From contig CM057158.1 in NCBI GenBank assembly GCA_029962745.1, forward strand, positions 14,933,173-14,997,172: a stretch of 64,000 nucleotides of DNA, given 5' to 3'. The DNA is from Echinometra lucunter. Taxonomy: Eukaryota; Echinodermata; Echinoidea; Camarodonta; Echinometridae. Each line of letters begins with the position of its first letter. The first letter of the stretch is position 1. Positions 29,701 through 44,700 of this stretch are shown one piece after another. Below the pieces are notes generated by a model. The model was not told where the DNA came from. It was given only the letters and a program-made list of their open reading frames with translations, and searched no databases. Both the position numbers and the translations under genes were made by a program.

Positions 29701-32700
29701 GCAGGAGGGCTTGTTCTAGACCACCTTGACCTACAGTCCAGGCCTTGACCCATTCCAGCTTGATCCTAGACCAGTTCTCAGGCTGTCTCAGAGGGTCTGG
29801 ATTGGGTCTGGGAGCCAACCGATGAGGGCGAGATGACGACGTTATCCCACATCGGAATGGAAGCTGGAAGCTGGGAAGTGATCAAAGCAGAAGGATGAGA
29901 ACAAGTTTCCTGAGCTATCATTAAAGGAATATTGTAGTCACAATATATGGGGCTCTGAGATGTTTTCTGACTCCCCTTACTTCTACTTCTATCTCTTGGT
30001 ATTGAGTTTATTAGTGCAAAGGTCCACAGACTTTCTCAACTTTCGCACAAGTGAAAAATATTATTGACAATTCTCAGGGCTGCATGTGTGTTCCGTATTG
30101 ACTGTGTATAACACTTCGCCAGCGCAGTAAACGGCCGAGGATTTCCGCTTCATCCTGCATGTGGACCACGCTACATCCCGTAGACTCAGCACTATAATAT
30201 CCTTTAACATGTAATACATTCATTTTAATAAACTGAGAAAGGTCTGAAGGAAAAAGTGATCTTGTCATATTTATCATGATGCAGAAAACTCATATTCTTC
30301 TATCACGGTAAGCTGCAGAATTATATGTTTCCTTTACTCATCACCAATTTTTTATATTTTTTTGGGTTACAATGTTTCTTTTGAGCATTATTCATTTACT
30401 TCACAATATCAATTATTTCAAAACTGTGGTATGAAAAAATTATACTCCATACTTATACATTTGAAATTTTTCAACATAGATAACAGTGACACCAATTTTC
30501 TGCTGTAACAGCATTAAAAGATAGAGAATGTTGCGAAAAAAAGTTCTCTATCAGGATTGGCGGATTTAAATTATGTTGATTTAAATCGTGATTTAAATCG
30601 AGATTTAAATCACCATGGTTTTTTAAGAAAAATCATTGATTTAAATCACTCCCATTGAAGCATGTACAAATCATTGACAAATTGTTTGTTCAAGGCAGCT
30701 TTAATTCTTCAAATCAACTGAAAAACTTTGAATTAACTTTATATCAACTGAAAAACTTTGAATTAACTTTATATCAACTGAAAAAAACTTAGAATTAACT
30801 TTATATCAACAAAAAATCAACAAATCCTTCCTATCTACTTAAAACAAATTAAAATCAAGTCAATAAAATCAGCTAATTCCTTAAAAACTAAAGATGTATG
30901 TCGTCAACAGTAACTCCATTTTTTATAAATGTCAAGCTCTTCTTCTGAAATTTTAAATTCTTTGTCAGCTATTAATAGTGAAACAAGTTTCTTATCATTT
31001 ATCACACAATCCAAGACTTTTCAGAGAGCAGTTTGTAAAAAAATATATAAAAGTCAATGAGAAAAGGTTTGTTAGCAGTTTTCAGTTTTGATCCTTCATA
31101 TAAACCACTTCTTTCATGTAAAATTAAAAATAATCATGTAATCAACTGATTTAGCATGCTTATTTCTTGTTACATTTATCATACATTTGATGTTTTAAAG
31201 AACATGTAAAAATCACATTAACATAATGTAGTACAGTTACCATTTGACTGTTGAAAAAAGCTCTCTTATAAACCTTTTAAGTCACTGTCAGCTCATTTCA
31301 TGGTCAGTGTTACGAATAATAACAGAAGTTTTGTTTTTTCCTTTTTCACATATAGGATCTATAACAACAATTTGCAAAACTTTTAACACTGCATTTAAAT
31401 GTTAAGATGTAGACACAGTTGTAAGTTGTTTCTGATTAAAAATAAAATACTTATTTTGTAATACATACATGTATGTTGTAATATACATGTAAGCAGTTTT
31501 GCAGTTTTTATCCTTTAAGTCAAAAGTACAGTTGTATATGGTCAAAAGACTCAGCATGTTTTGTTTTGTTTTTTCCTACTTCATGTATCAAACAGATTTT
31601 GAGAGAACATGTGAATAAAAATTGTAGATTAATGTAAAAAATCACAGTAACATAATGTAGTGTAGTCACCCTTTGACTAAGCTGTCTCTTATATTGGTCT
31701 CCAACACTGACAGTTTTGCATCTCTATCTGTAGCAATTGAAGAGCTTTAATACCACTTTGTAAAACTGTCGCAAAGCTGTTGTGTGCGCATTTAGATACA
31801 ATTTTCACTGAGGAGTGCCTTGGGATTTTCCTCTGGGATTTTTTTAATATTGAGTGGAAATTCCCAGAGGGGAATTTTCTCTTCTCACTGGGAATTCACT
31901 ATGGAAGTTTCCTTCGTAGGCCTAGGTATGATAGAATTAAGTTCAGATTCATACATGATTCCTCAAATTGATTTTTATTTGCCCATTTTGACTGGATTTA
32001 ATTACAAAATGTATGGTTAAGAAAAATATTAGGAGTGAAATGTATGATTGTATGATAACACTAAAATAGATATCATTGTAAGGGTAAGGGTAAGGTTTTT
32101 TGGTAATTACACTTTTTTTTCAAATGAACTTTAAAAAATATTCAAAAAAAAAAATTGATTTAAATAAAAAAAATCTGATTCAAATAAGAAAAATTCAATT
32201 AAATTAAAAAAAATAAAAATAAAAAAAAATCGCCAACCCTGTTCTCTATAAAAGGCCTTACTGTTGTGTGATGATGAGTGGAAAACACACTTTCCTGGAA
32301 CCATCCTGGTTGTCTGTTGCCATGGTGATTGTTTCATCAAAGATGAGGAGGATGAGAAGATGGGCAATTTCCTGCCTGGCTTCCTGTGATCCTCTGCAGA
32401 TCAGAGAGGCTGTACCAATAAACATTAGAGATCATCTTGGGTTCAATTAATGATGCATACCAGTAATATATTCTCATGGAATTAAACAGTAAACCTTATA
32501 CTTCAATTTCAAAACTACTGGGAAGGTGTAAGCACTTAGTTCTTTCAGTACTATTCAGTAATTACTTACTTTCTTCACCAATGCTATGAATAAACAATAT
32601 CACAAATAAAGTGCCTTTCGTACGGGGGGGGGGGGGGGGGGGGGCAAAACATTGAGGGTTTTGCAATTACATGTTTTCTAAATGACACATCAGACTGACA

Positions 32701-35700
32701 TGTAAAATCACACCCGCAGAAATAAACTTGACTTACACCCTACTTTAAAAATAACATCATCAACAACAACAAAACTTTACAAATGAACTACTGTAGTACT
32801 TGGATTCTCTGACATCTCACATTTGATGGAAAATACAAATGAGAAGTGAAATAATGGCACCCCAATCGATAAAAAGCTTCTTGATGACAGCATAAAGATA
32901 TCATATTCACCTAGTTCCATATTTCCTAGGTTTTTGAGGGCTTCAAGGGTGAACAAACCTAGAAGCATTATCTTACCTCTGAGCAGCATCAAGTACAGTC
33001 CAGATTGGTGTGCCATCTTTCTCCTTCTAGCTGCGTTAGCATGTACTAGATGACGCAGGATAGAGATAAGAGGTGGTATCAGCTCAGATGTCATGCGAGA
33101 CTGTGCTGTAGTAGGAATGATGATGGTTGCTAAGGTTTCCATCATCTTCTCAAGGCCCCCATGGGATACAAAGGTGTGATGCAGTCTACTATCTGTTAAA
33201 AGGTAAACCAGATGATCCTGAGAGTATAACACATGCTCTGATGACTATTGTTCGATGGTCACTTTCGATATCTTCAGTCCAACTTTGGACAAAACACAAT
33301 ACTTAACCTTACCATGTAACCTATTACTCCATTGTCACTCAAACCCTAATGCTATAAATCTTTGATGAAATAAAACCCAAGCAAGTGTCTAAAGTGCCAA
33401 CAAGACTTTTTCAAGGTTGTTAGCTTGGTGTTTTCCTAGTTGCATCTCTACTGCTTAAACACAAATAACTCTTTGAAGACAGTTGAAATATTCAGAAGGT
33501 TTTTTTTTCAAAAAAATATTTTTTCTCAAGTGTTCAAACTATTCAACTATTCGACAGTTTGAAAAACCAACATCTGTACATCTCATCAGGAGGATACCGT
33601 ACCCAACCGATAACAATTCTTATTTCATTGAATAAGTCTCCCTATGGTTTTGGAGAAGATATTTAGTTTTTACTTGCACCAAAAATTTCCAGTCATCAAC
33701 ATCCAGCTTACCTTGTAAGATGATAGCCATTTGTTGGAGAGCTGATTTCTTCAAGTCTTTCTCTGTGTTTTCTGAGGTGAAAATGTTGAAGACTTGTAAC
33801 AATCCATCCTCCTGTAGGTGATTTGAAAATACAGTGAAGGGTTTCAAACATTGAGCTTAAATCTAAAACTTGTGTTGCACAGTAAACAAGTTGATTTTAA
33901 AAAAACAACAACATGAAATTTGATGCAATTGTGTCTTTTTCAGCAAGGCAATACAATTCCTGAATGAATACAGAAGAATTACTACCTCAATATCAAGAAC
34001 AAATACGGAATTCTGAAAATGAAATTATTGTGACAAAATGTACAATGGTCAACCGCAGTTAAGCTATGTTAACCAATGTACATTGAGATGGATTCTTTTG
34101 ACAATTCGCATGTTAATCGCAATGGAATTATTTTTGATAGAGAGAATTGTCCAAAGGGTCTATGATCTGTACAGGAATGATATCATGCCTACCTGAAACA
34201 CTGACATTCCATTGTGATTATCCAGACTAGCCTTGTTATGGAATACAAACAGGTCTTCAACACCAGAGGGTGGGGGGCTCAAGGTGGGGCGCTTCAACTC
34301 TGCCTCAGGCTCATTAAGCAGGTGCCACAGAAGGTTTGTGGAGGCCTCTGCACGCACCCTGTATAGATTCAATGGAAGAACATCAATGGAAGTGGATGAC
34401 AGGACTTCTGAAAGATGAGATTCAATGGGATAGCTACTAATCCAGGAGAGTTCACGTAATAATAATTATATTACCAGTTTCTTATATGGCGCTTATACAG
34501 ATATGATGTGGAAACTCCCTGCAGCAAACCCCTGCAAATTTTTTTTGTGTTAATATATGGAGCAATAAATTGTACCACTTTAAATGATAATTAACGTGCA
34601 TTAACGCGTCAACGCTCAAATAAGAGAGTTTTGCCGAAACTTGTGAAGACAAACTTGTGACATATTTTATGCTTGAAACTATTAAAGAATTTTGATTGGT
34701 CCATCTATGCTCGTAGTTTTGAACAGCGCCTTCTAAATGTAGTGCCCCACAGACTTCAAATCTTGCATCTCCATGTTTTATCACTACAGTTTCTTCGGCA
34801 TAAAGGGTCATTGTGGTGGTGTATGTAAAGTACATTACCTGAAATCTTTACTGAACATCATCCTGAGTCCACCCCTGATCTGTTCTAGAGCTGGCAGCCT
34901 GGAATAGGACCCAAACACTGCTGGGTCTCGGCACTTACTGATCAGGTCATTGGCACACTGGCTTACTGTTAGATGGTTACTAGCATGCGCCTGTCATAGA
35001 TTGGGTAGTTCAACATATGTTACATTAATTCAAACTAGAACTATTTTCGTAAAAATAAACACCGAGCGGGTTATTAAATTGTAACAGAGAATGAGAAAGA
35101 TGATAACATTCATATTTAAGATGAAACTGCAGTGACAAAATTATTACCAACCATAACAATAACAATAAACATGATAATAACATGATTAACGTAGTGGCTA
35201 TGATGAATTTCTGAATGTAACACATGAAAACTGATAATACTGACAGCATTTTTACACTGCATACTCAATGCTAAGAAAATTTTAGATAAAAGGATGGCAG
35301 TAAATCACAAAGAACCTTTCTCTATACCTCTGCCAAAATGAAAGCTCACTTATAAGCTGCAAGAATGGCGATCTTCTTTGCTAACAAGTATTTGATATAT
35401 ATTTCAGGGAGTACACTTAATACACTTACCTGCAGCAGGGGCATGATGGGAATGAAAGCTTGTAGGAGTTTATCCCACAATGCCTGGCTCATGAGAAGTC
35501 GACCCTGAAGTAAGGTCAGGAGTATACACTCACTCATCTTCTGAACCTGGAAAAGGTGAACAAAAGAAATGAACAAAAGAAATGAAACTACATTAGAGGA
35601 GGCGCTGTGGCTCAGTGGCTCAGTGGTAGAGCAGTGGTCTCGTAACCGGGAGTACCCGGGTTCGAAATCAAGCGGATGCGCTAATGCCCTTTGGTAAGGT

Positions 35701-38700
35701 ATTAATCCTCGTTACCAAGTCCTTCGGAGGGGACTTAAAGCCGTCGGTCCTCTGGTTGCTTACTAACAAGCATACACCTGCTTTCTTAGCAGTCAGGTAA
35801 AATAACCTACCATTACCATTACAATTACATTACAGACACATGAAACCTTGTCAGTATGTGGTGTTTTGAGTTAGTAAGGTTTTCTAAGGCTGACAAGTGC
35901 GGCTATCTACAGACTAAACCCATTTAAATTCAGGAGGGTCTAAACTCTAACTACTGATTTTAGTTCAAAGAAAAACAAATATAAATGAACAAATAAACAA
36001 AAGTAATAATAATGAAAATGAATAAACTAACAAATAAATTAGAAAAAAAAAAGAGACCAACATAACTTTTTTTTTTTTTTTTTATAGAAAAGAAGGACCA
36101 ACAAAATAATTTGTTTCATCAAGATGCAAAATAAGAGTGAACACAAAAAAAGGTTTATTCTCTGTTCTTTACAATTATATTTAAACCATCTCCAAATAAT
36201 TTGGGTCATAGGGTACATGTACCTTTTCGTCAGGATCATCCAAGCCATAGCATGCTATTTCATGAAGGATGGAGGGGTCAAGTAGAAAGGTCACATGATG
36301 GCTAACCTCTGTCCTTGGATGGATTGCTTCAGCAACTTGCAATGAGTTCTGTACAAAAATAAAGAATGTTATTCTTGTGCCACTGAAAAAACACATCTTG
36401 CAAATATAAAACCCTTATTCCCCCCCCCCCCACCCCCATCCAACAGCGGTGTCCATTGTCATTGCATTATACACACACACAAAAAAAGAAAAAGCTAATG
36501 AATATTATTTCAAGGTGCAGCTTGTTTTGAATGGGAGAACATACTGCATTTTCCCTAGATACAGAAAACTAAAAATAACCTAAAATATTTTTGTGAATAG
36601 ATAAACACTAAACTCAAGTAATTCCGAATTTGAAAGATAGGGATGAAGTTTTGATGCCTGGATTAAATCAATGTTATTTCTCTAAAATAAAAGAGATTGT
36701 AAGTTTATAGAGAGAGCAAGAGTTTCACTGCTAGCCAGTCAGCTTTGATACCTTGGTAATCTTGAGGCAGGCTCTGTATGTGTGTAATCTGCAGGTAGGG
36801 TTTGGATGTGCCAGGTAGTGAAGTAATGTGGAACGACATGCTCTCTTACTCTCATCATCATTATCTCTAGATCTGCATCTAAAAATTGTTGACATAGAGG
36901 AATAGGAGATAATTACATACTTTAGCTTTGGAGTAATGATAACATGTAATGATATGCTTGCTCATCTTCATCACCAAGCAAAGCACCACTAGGTCTGCAT
37001 CTGTATTCATTACAAAAGATGACTTGCTAATCATTATGTGAGCGAGCTTTTGGAGTAACGTTGGAGAATAAGTTCTATGATATTCATCATCAACTCTTTC
37101 ATCTCCACACCTGCATTTAAATTCAATTTAATAGGTAATTTGTAAGACCACTGGATAATCCAGCTATTGGAATAATGGTGAGGTACACATCGGAACCATC
37201 AAAATCACCAGTATCTCCACTACATCTGTAATAAATGACTAGGATATCTCTTTGAGACAGTTACCTTAGAAATGTCTACTTTCACTTTAATCTTATACAT
37301 GTAGTACATGAATCTGTAGGCACCCTTCTTCCCTCATTGACTTTAATTCTCGATCATCAAATATTAAGTCTCCATAAACAAGCTTGAAGTAAATATGCAG
37401 GTTTCTAAATTACAGGAGAAAACTGCACGGTTCCAAGTTCTGCCTTGAAGGATTTGCAATCACAGAGCATGACCAAAAACCATCTTCTAGAACTTGTTTC
37501 AAGACTAGCTATAAACTGATATGAAACACTGGAGATGAGTACAAGGTGGGGTTTACTTACATGTCTGAAGAGACTTGAACCAGCATCTGGATTATATCAA
37601 CTATTTCGTAGAAGGACCATGCAAGACAGGCCCCATGAGCAAGTTCAACTTGCTCCTGTAACTTCTGTACAATAAGGGTTAAACAAAAACATCACATATC
37701 AAAATCAATAAATGAAAATATTTATCTGGGCTGTATTTAAGCTGTATTCCATTTCCTCTAGGTATACTTGATACAGTTGACAAACGAAATAAACAGGACA
37801 AATTTTGCTATTACGATTACTGAAAGCTCAGTGACACCAAATCACCTGGAACACATTCATAACTTTCATGAATTTTCAACAAAAAAAAACATTGAAAGAT
37901 CATGAACAACTAATCTGTTCCTCCGATTTTTGTGGCTTGTCTTAATCCTAGTGCGTATCATTATCAACATCTGTTGTCCTGCATAGAACATACAACTGTC
38001 TTTCTTCTTTTCAAGAATTTGTCAAAAGATTATTGAAAGATTGAGAGGAACTTTTCTGATCTTCCAATTTCAGTGTCTTGTCTTAATCTTAGAGTGTATC
38101 ATTTGCAAGATTTTGACTGTTCGGCAAAGAACATACCAATGCCTTGCTTCCTTTCACAAGAGTGCATGCACTTTGCATAGACGTGATGATTTGTTCTATA
38201 TCAGTGTAGATGGCATGCTGTTCAGGGCTGACAGACTGGACATAATGTTGAAGGTTCTTGATACACTCAGGATATGCCAGGTTGAATCCTGCATCAACCA
38301 GCAGAAGACCCAGGGCTGTGGACAACTCTTCTGGGATCAGGTCCTGGGCCTGATGATGGAAACAAGGAGAAGTGATACAAATCATTATCACAAAATCCTG
38401 ATAGCTCAGCATTACAGGATTGCAAATTACAGACATCTCATTGTGCCTAAATAGATTCTCACTACTAGTAAGGTAGACCTGGGGGGTATTTCATCAACAT
38501 TTGTTGTCTGACAAGCTGTCAGATCTGACATCTTTCCTTGATTTTGATTGGCTGAGAAGCATCGTTACTATGGCAACTGTCAGATAAAACAGACTTTGTC
38601 AGATAAAACATCCGACAAGTCCTTTCATGAAATGCTCCCCAGGGCATAGCTCCTTATTAAATTGACAAGAATCTATGTGCTTTGGATTCTCCTCAAGGAT

Positions 38701-41700
38701 TAGGTCCCTCATGTAATGGGATGATACAGACATTCATATTGTTGTCGGTCTTACGCACCGGCGAATAGCCCATCCTCAGGGAAAAACACAGTTCAGAAAA
38801 AAAAAAAGTTTTGCACCATTTTGAGCGGTGAATTCATATGCTCATAATCTTTTTTTTTCCAGCAATTTTGCAGAGTAAAAGAGTTTACATACTCTATTTT
38901 AATATCATCTTTGTATTAAGCACCACATATAAAGAAAACTCATATTATAAGTTCACAAACCTATTCGCCGGTTCGTAAGAACGAAAAAATCGCAAACCCG
39001 GTCAGAAATACAGGCTATCGCCACTTATTCACCGGTTTGTGCGTGCGGTCAGAACATACCTTATTCACCGCCTATTCGCCGGTTCGTAAGACCTAACAGT
39101 GCTATTCGCCGTTCATCTTCCAAATATGGTTGCGCGTATGTATGGATGCGCGTATGTGGGTCAACAAACTTTAAAAGCTGACAAGGGATAATGCGTGTAA
39201 AGCAATTGTAAGGGGGCTATTCGCCGGTCACCCAAAAATATAAAAAATAGGATTTCTCTAAAAATAAACAAAATTTAGCGAAGAAATTTTGCCACTCGAT
39301 AGATTCTGACATAAACTATCCAAATATGCAAAAAAGTGAAAATTGATTTTTTGACCCAATTTTGGCTATTCGCCGGTTCGTAAGACCGACGACGATATAA
39401 CACATGAAATATACATACTCATGGTCTATGAATTTGGACCTCCTGTTATCTCATATTATTATGTCTTAAAGTAGATTGATATCTATGATGATATATTTCC
39501 TGTAAAGTGATAATTACATTTGCACATAACCTATTGATCGATTAATTGACACAGACAGAGGGGGAAAGAGAGGAAGAGAGAGATTAAGAGAAACAGAGGG
39601 AGATGGAGAGAGAGAGAGAGATAATGAGATCGACAGAAAGGGAGGGGTGGGGAGGGAAAGAGAGAAAGAGATAGGGAGAGCAGGTGGGGGGGGGATGGAG
39701 AAGTGAAAGTGAATGATAAAAGAAATATAATACATAATACAAGACAATTAATTCATTTATATAGCACTCTTACACATGACTGGTTCCACAGCACTTTACA
39801 AAGTTGATAAAAGGAAGTTAAAGATTGGCATTGAAAAGAACAGTTTTCAGATTCTTCTTGTGACAGACAGAGATAAACAAGAACAAGAAGACAGAGCAAA
39901 ATATTACCTTTGGAACTGGAGCAAACTGTCTGATGACTGCCAGAGTGAATGAAGCCAAGACCTGGTAGATCTGAATGTGATGTGTTCTCTGTTGACTGGT
40001 CATGTGACTTTTGTGAGCTGATTGATGGTGATGATGAATAAGACCTCCCATTGATTCAAGGCACTCACTTAGCTTGTCAGTCTTCAAGAAAATAACAATA
40101 GAACAATAGTTTGAAAATAAATTAATCTATCATTAGTGATGATTCCATGGTCTTGAATCTTGCATTGTTGTATTTTCTGCGATCGGTTACCTTACCTTCA
40201 GAAAAAAAGAAGATACTTTAGATATAATTCACTTTGCAGAAAGAACAAATAATAAATAATTATTAGTATGCATTATTTCATATCTATTTCAAAAAGGTAA
40301 TATCATAATGTAAATCCTAAAAAAACCAAACTAACAAAGAAAAAACAAAAAACGGCTCATTCCACACAATATTTTAACTGAATAATGAAACTTAAAGTGA
40401 TATATTTGATCTGATATAGCAAAGAAGTAAACAACCACTGCAGGACTTGCATAATACATACCAAGATTGATTACTGATGTGGATTTTTAAAGGATGCTGA
40501 ATCAAAACATATTTTCTTCAGTCTGACTCCATCATTGCTACAAGTTTACAAACTTTTTAAACAAACAATAAGGCAAAAGCAACAACAACGAAGGACGAAG
40601 ATGAGTTTGAAACATGATTTACCAGGAGTCTTCCAGACACGCTCTTATCCTGCCAGATGTCTGCTGTCACGGCAACACTGAGGAGACGGAACGCACGATG
40701 GAGGAGATGGAAGAGATGGGATGTAAGCTCCAAGCTGCTGACCTTGATAAGACTCAATGCCTGCAGCATGGCATTCAAGGTGAACTGTGGTAATGTCATC
40801 TGAGAGAACTGAAGGACAATGGTGTCATCGGAGTCTGTCTCAGGGTCCACAGGAGGAGGGGTGACGGAGCCAGGTAAGATGGGGCTCGAACCACTGGTGT
40901 TGCATAAACAAAAATGTTTGAATGGTTATAACAGGATAGGTAGCAACATACTCTCCACGCTGATCAGACTGAAAACAAGCAACATGGCACCCCAAATTAA
41001 CTGTGGTAATGTCATCTCAGAGAAATGGAGGACAATGGTGTCACAGAAGTTTGTCTCAGGGTCCACGGGAGGGAGGGATGACGGAGCCAGGTAAGATGGG
41101 ACTTGAACCCCCCACTGGTTTGTATTAACTAAAATCTGAATTATTACCTAAAATCTGAATTGTTAAAATTGGGTTTGTAGCAATGATCAAGCAAGGAAAG
41201 GTCATCCCAGAGAACTGGAGGAGGACATTGGAGTCTGTCTCAGGGTCCATCGGAGGAGTGATGGAGCTAGGTAAGACACGACTCAAACCAAAAATCTGAA
41301 TTGTTCTAACAGGGATTGTAGCAATGTATTCTCCATTCAAAATGAACCAAGGAAAGGTCATCTCAGAGAACTGGAGGATTATGGTGTCATCCAAGTTTGT
41401 CTCAGGGTAAGATAGGGCTGAAACGTCTGATATATGAAATGTTTCCATCACTGTATCACTTTGAATTCGTAGAGTATTCATGCAGTATTTAAAAAATTGA
41501 GATTTAAACTCATTTTTTCAAGGGCAGGTCTAAGAATGAAGGGAGTGATGGTCCAAACCCAAACTGCCAAATATTGTGTAATGCAGATTTTTAGATTCTC
41601 AATTTTATGAACAAAACTATTACCATTGCATTCACTTCATTCAAGAAATAGCTTGAATACTTGCTAAGTACACTTGCCCTTAGTCAAGGTTTTCGATCAT

Positions 41701-44700
41701 AAGTTGTCTCTTTTGATCACGACACAACAAAGCTAGGCAAGATTTATTCTTTGTACTTCACCGGGAGCCGATAGCGATTGTTGGAAATGAAACATGAGTA
41801 TCATATCAATATTGTTTAGAGTATGATATAACATTTAACAAAATGGAATTATATGATTTTCAGTGATCTGTTTTAGATGGTGTTGCTTATAATACCTGGG
41901 ATGTTTCATAAAGCTGTTTGTAAAGTTACGCATGACTTTATGAACGACTTGAACATCAAGTGCCAAATGGGATGCCAAAAGTTTTTCCAGACGTTTTAAC
42001 GAGGTGTGATTGCATTTCCCATAATCTCAATTAAATTGTAGTAAAAATATTCTTCGTAATGAAATGTTGGTAAATTTGCCATATTTACATCGTTCGTAAA
42101 GTCATTTGTAACTTTACAAACAGCTTCATGAAACACCCCCCAGAAATGCAAAACTAAACTGTCATACTTCTACAATAAGTTAACTCACACTGAGCTATGT
42201 GAATCCCAGTCTCTGCCGTCCCCACTCACACGTCGGTTGGTCCGACCAATGATAGAAGGTCTGGACTCAGAACTCAATGTAGACTGGATGGTGGAGTGCG
42301 ATTGCTCTCCTCCTATTGATGAGGCAGTGGAATTGGTCCTGGACAAGAATTCTAGGGCAAAATAGAAATGTGCAAAATCAGTGACTTATCAGGCCAAAGG
42401 TATTTATTGAAGTGATTGGAAACAGTTGACCATTGTTTATAATCACTTCTTTCTCATACAGGCAGCATGCAGTAATCTTCAAAATCTATGCACACTCCTT
42501 GAGCACTACATGTATTTCCCCATCAGTGCACATTCGTACAATTAAATTGAATAATCGTAATAAGTAGCTTTGTCCTTCAACGTTGTATCAGTGAAACTTT
42601 TTCTCGGACAATAGTTAAATACAAAGGACCCATATTTTGGAATAATTTACCACCTGAAATTAGACAGTGCAAATCATTAAACACCTTCAAGAATAAACTG
42701 AAAACCCACCTTCTTAACAACCTATAAATCTTTATTGATATTTGTCTATTCAGAATATATTAGGCTTGTAATATGTTTTTATTTTGTTCTATTTGTACTT
42801 TCTATGTACTTCACTTTCTTTTCTTTCATTTACTTTGTTATGTTGAATTGGGGTCAATCTATTAAGTTTTGATTAACTTCTTTTGATCCCACCACATTTT
42901 TATACATGTATTATTGTTTCATATTCTCTTACACATTGTTGTTACCTATTCTAGAATATTTTTATAACCTTTTGGATGCCTTTGTATGTCATGTTATATT
43001 TTGTTGTCATTTTTATTGAAATGTGGAAAGATAAATTTGAATTTGAATTTGAATTGAATTTGAATAAAAAAAAATATAGCATGTGTTGTTAGGTGATATC
43101 TATGAAAGAATTACCAGCATCAATACTGCACTAAGGGAAGTAGAAATTGAAGAAAATATTAAAAGAACAGTTGTCATTATTTTCTCCTCAAAATAAATTT
43201 AGCATGCAAAGAGTTAAGGTACCTGGTACCTACCTTGTTTTGGACAGTAGAGGGCAGGATCATGATAGAAGTGGAAACGAGCCATGAGTAGTATAGATAT
43301 GTTGGTAAGACAGTCAACAGCATGTTGGGTAACGCGAGCCTTGCTGCTGTCATCTTGGCGGTGATCTGCTAGAAGAACTAGAAGACTCTGTTTAAGAAGA
43401 CACACTCAAATTTTTATTATGTGCACCAACAGATGAATAAAACTCCCCATATTTATTATTTGATTTTCTATCTTTCATTTATTTGACTGGTTTGATTTCC
43501 TGAAATACCAATATTTCTTAATTTCATGCTACATTTTCAAGTTTAAAATATACAAGGAATGATAGCACAAATTTCTGCCTATTTTCCAGTAAATTCTTCC
43601 TTAAATTCTCGAAGTACAAGTGCTTATATTGTGCAATATTCTACTGATTTTCTTTTGATTGCCTGTTTTACAAGGCATTCTTCACAGAAAGTTTCTTTTA
43701 AGAATGCTAAGTACACAGGAGTTTTTTTTAATATTTTTTTTATAAAAGTGTTTAGACTTTAGTCATGGCAAACTAAAGAAAGTGGGCAAGTTAATTTGCT
43801 AAGTCCAACAAATATATGAAGTGTCAGTCTTTTCATACAGTATGAATTGAAAAAAAAAGTAACTAAAGCAGTATAAAACAAATACTACAAAGGCTTTACT
43901 TGCAATCGCAGCGGATGACTTCTATTTCCATTTTGATGATATTCTGTTTATATTTTTCATATCTGAGTTTGATCATCCCCTCCCCCCTATTTTTTTCTTC
44001 TGAGATATGTTTTATATTGTCTGAATAGATTCCAATCCAGGCAAATCAAACCTGTATAATGTTTGGTCTCTGAAGGAAGATCTCAGCAGGAAAATCATGC
44101 AGAACCACATCATTGATGAAATCACATGATGTTATCACAACTTGTGCTTCAGAACTACACAGAGAGCTTGAGAGACATTAAAGATAAAAGAAGAGAAAAT
44201 TGCTGGGTGTAATTGGAGAACAAAAACTGTTAAAAGCTTTGATAATAGTTTTGATAAAAGGAAAAAGAGTGGCTTACAAGTACAATAAAACCTCAAAGGG
44301 AACAAAAAAAAAAACAAAAACAAAAACAAAAACAAAAAACAAAACAGAAAAAAATAGAATGGAAGGACAAGATAAAACACAGTAAATATAATCCATATAT
44401 ATGGTAAAAAAGTAATTTCTATCATGTGTTTTTTTTTAAAAGATATTTAAATCAAATATTTTATATCTGATCCAACATTTCCATTCATTATTTCCCCCTT
44501 TCTTTCTTTTTTTATACTGATAACATTCATGTCACTTGAGCCTTGAGGGCAAAGACAGTGTTATTTTTTGGACAAGATCTTGCATTATCAAAATGTACTC
44601 AAGCTTATCTTTAATTTACATAAAAGCTCTTTAATAACTTTAACATTGATGGTACCATTATGCAATAACCACCCCAAAGGACTAATTCCTACTTGTTTGT

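Noticed and set aside
34358..34390. Longer exon 17 using TTTCAG near 34390
   Set aside because: Breaks phase with exon 16; CTATACAG at 34359 keeps it and matches rotatin.
41125..41481. Separate small gene of 118 residues
   Set aside because: It consists of two copies of the exon 9 segment and spacer, so it is treated as duplication.
44135..44425. Phe/Leu-rich minus-strand frame resembling a membrane segment
   Set aside because: Formed by A-rich CAAAAA repeats inside intron 5.
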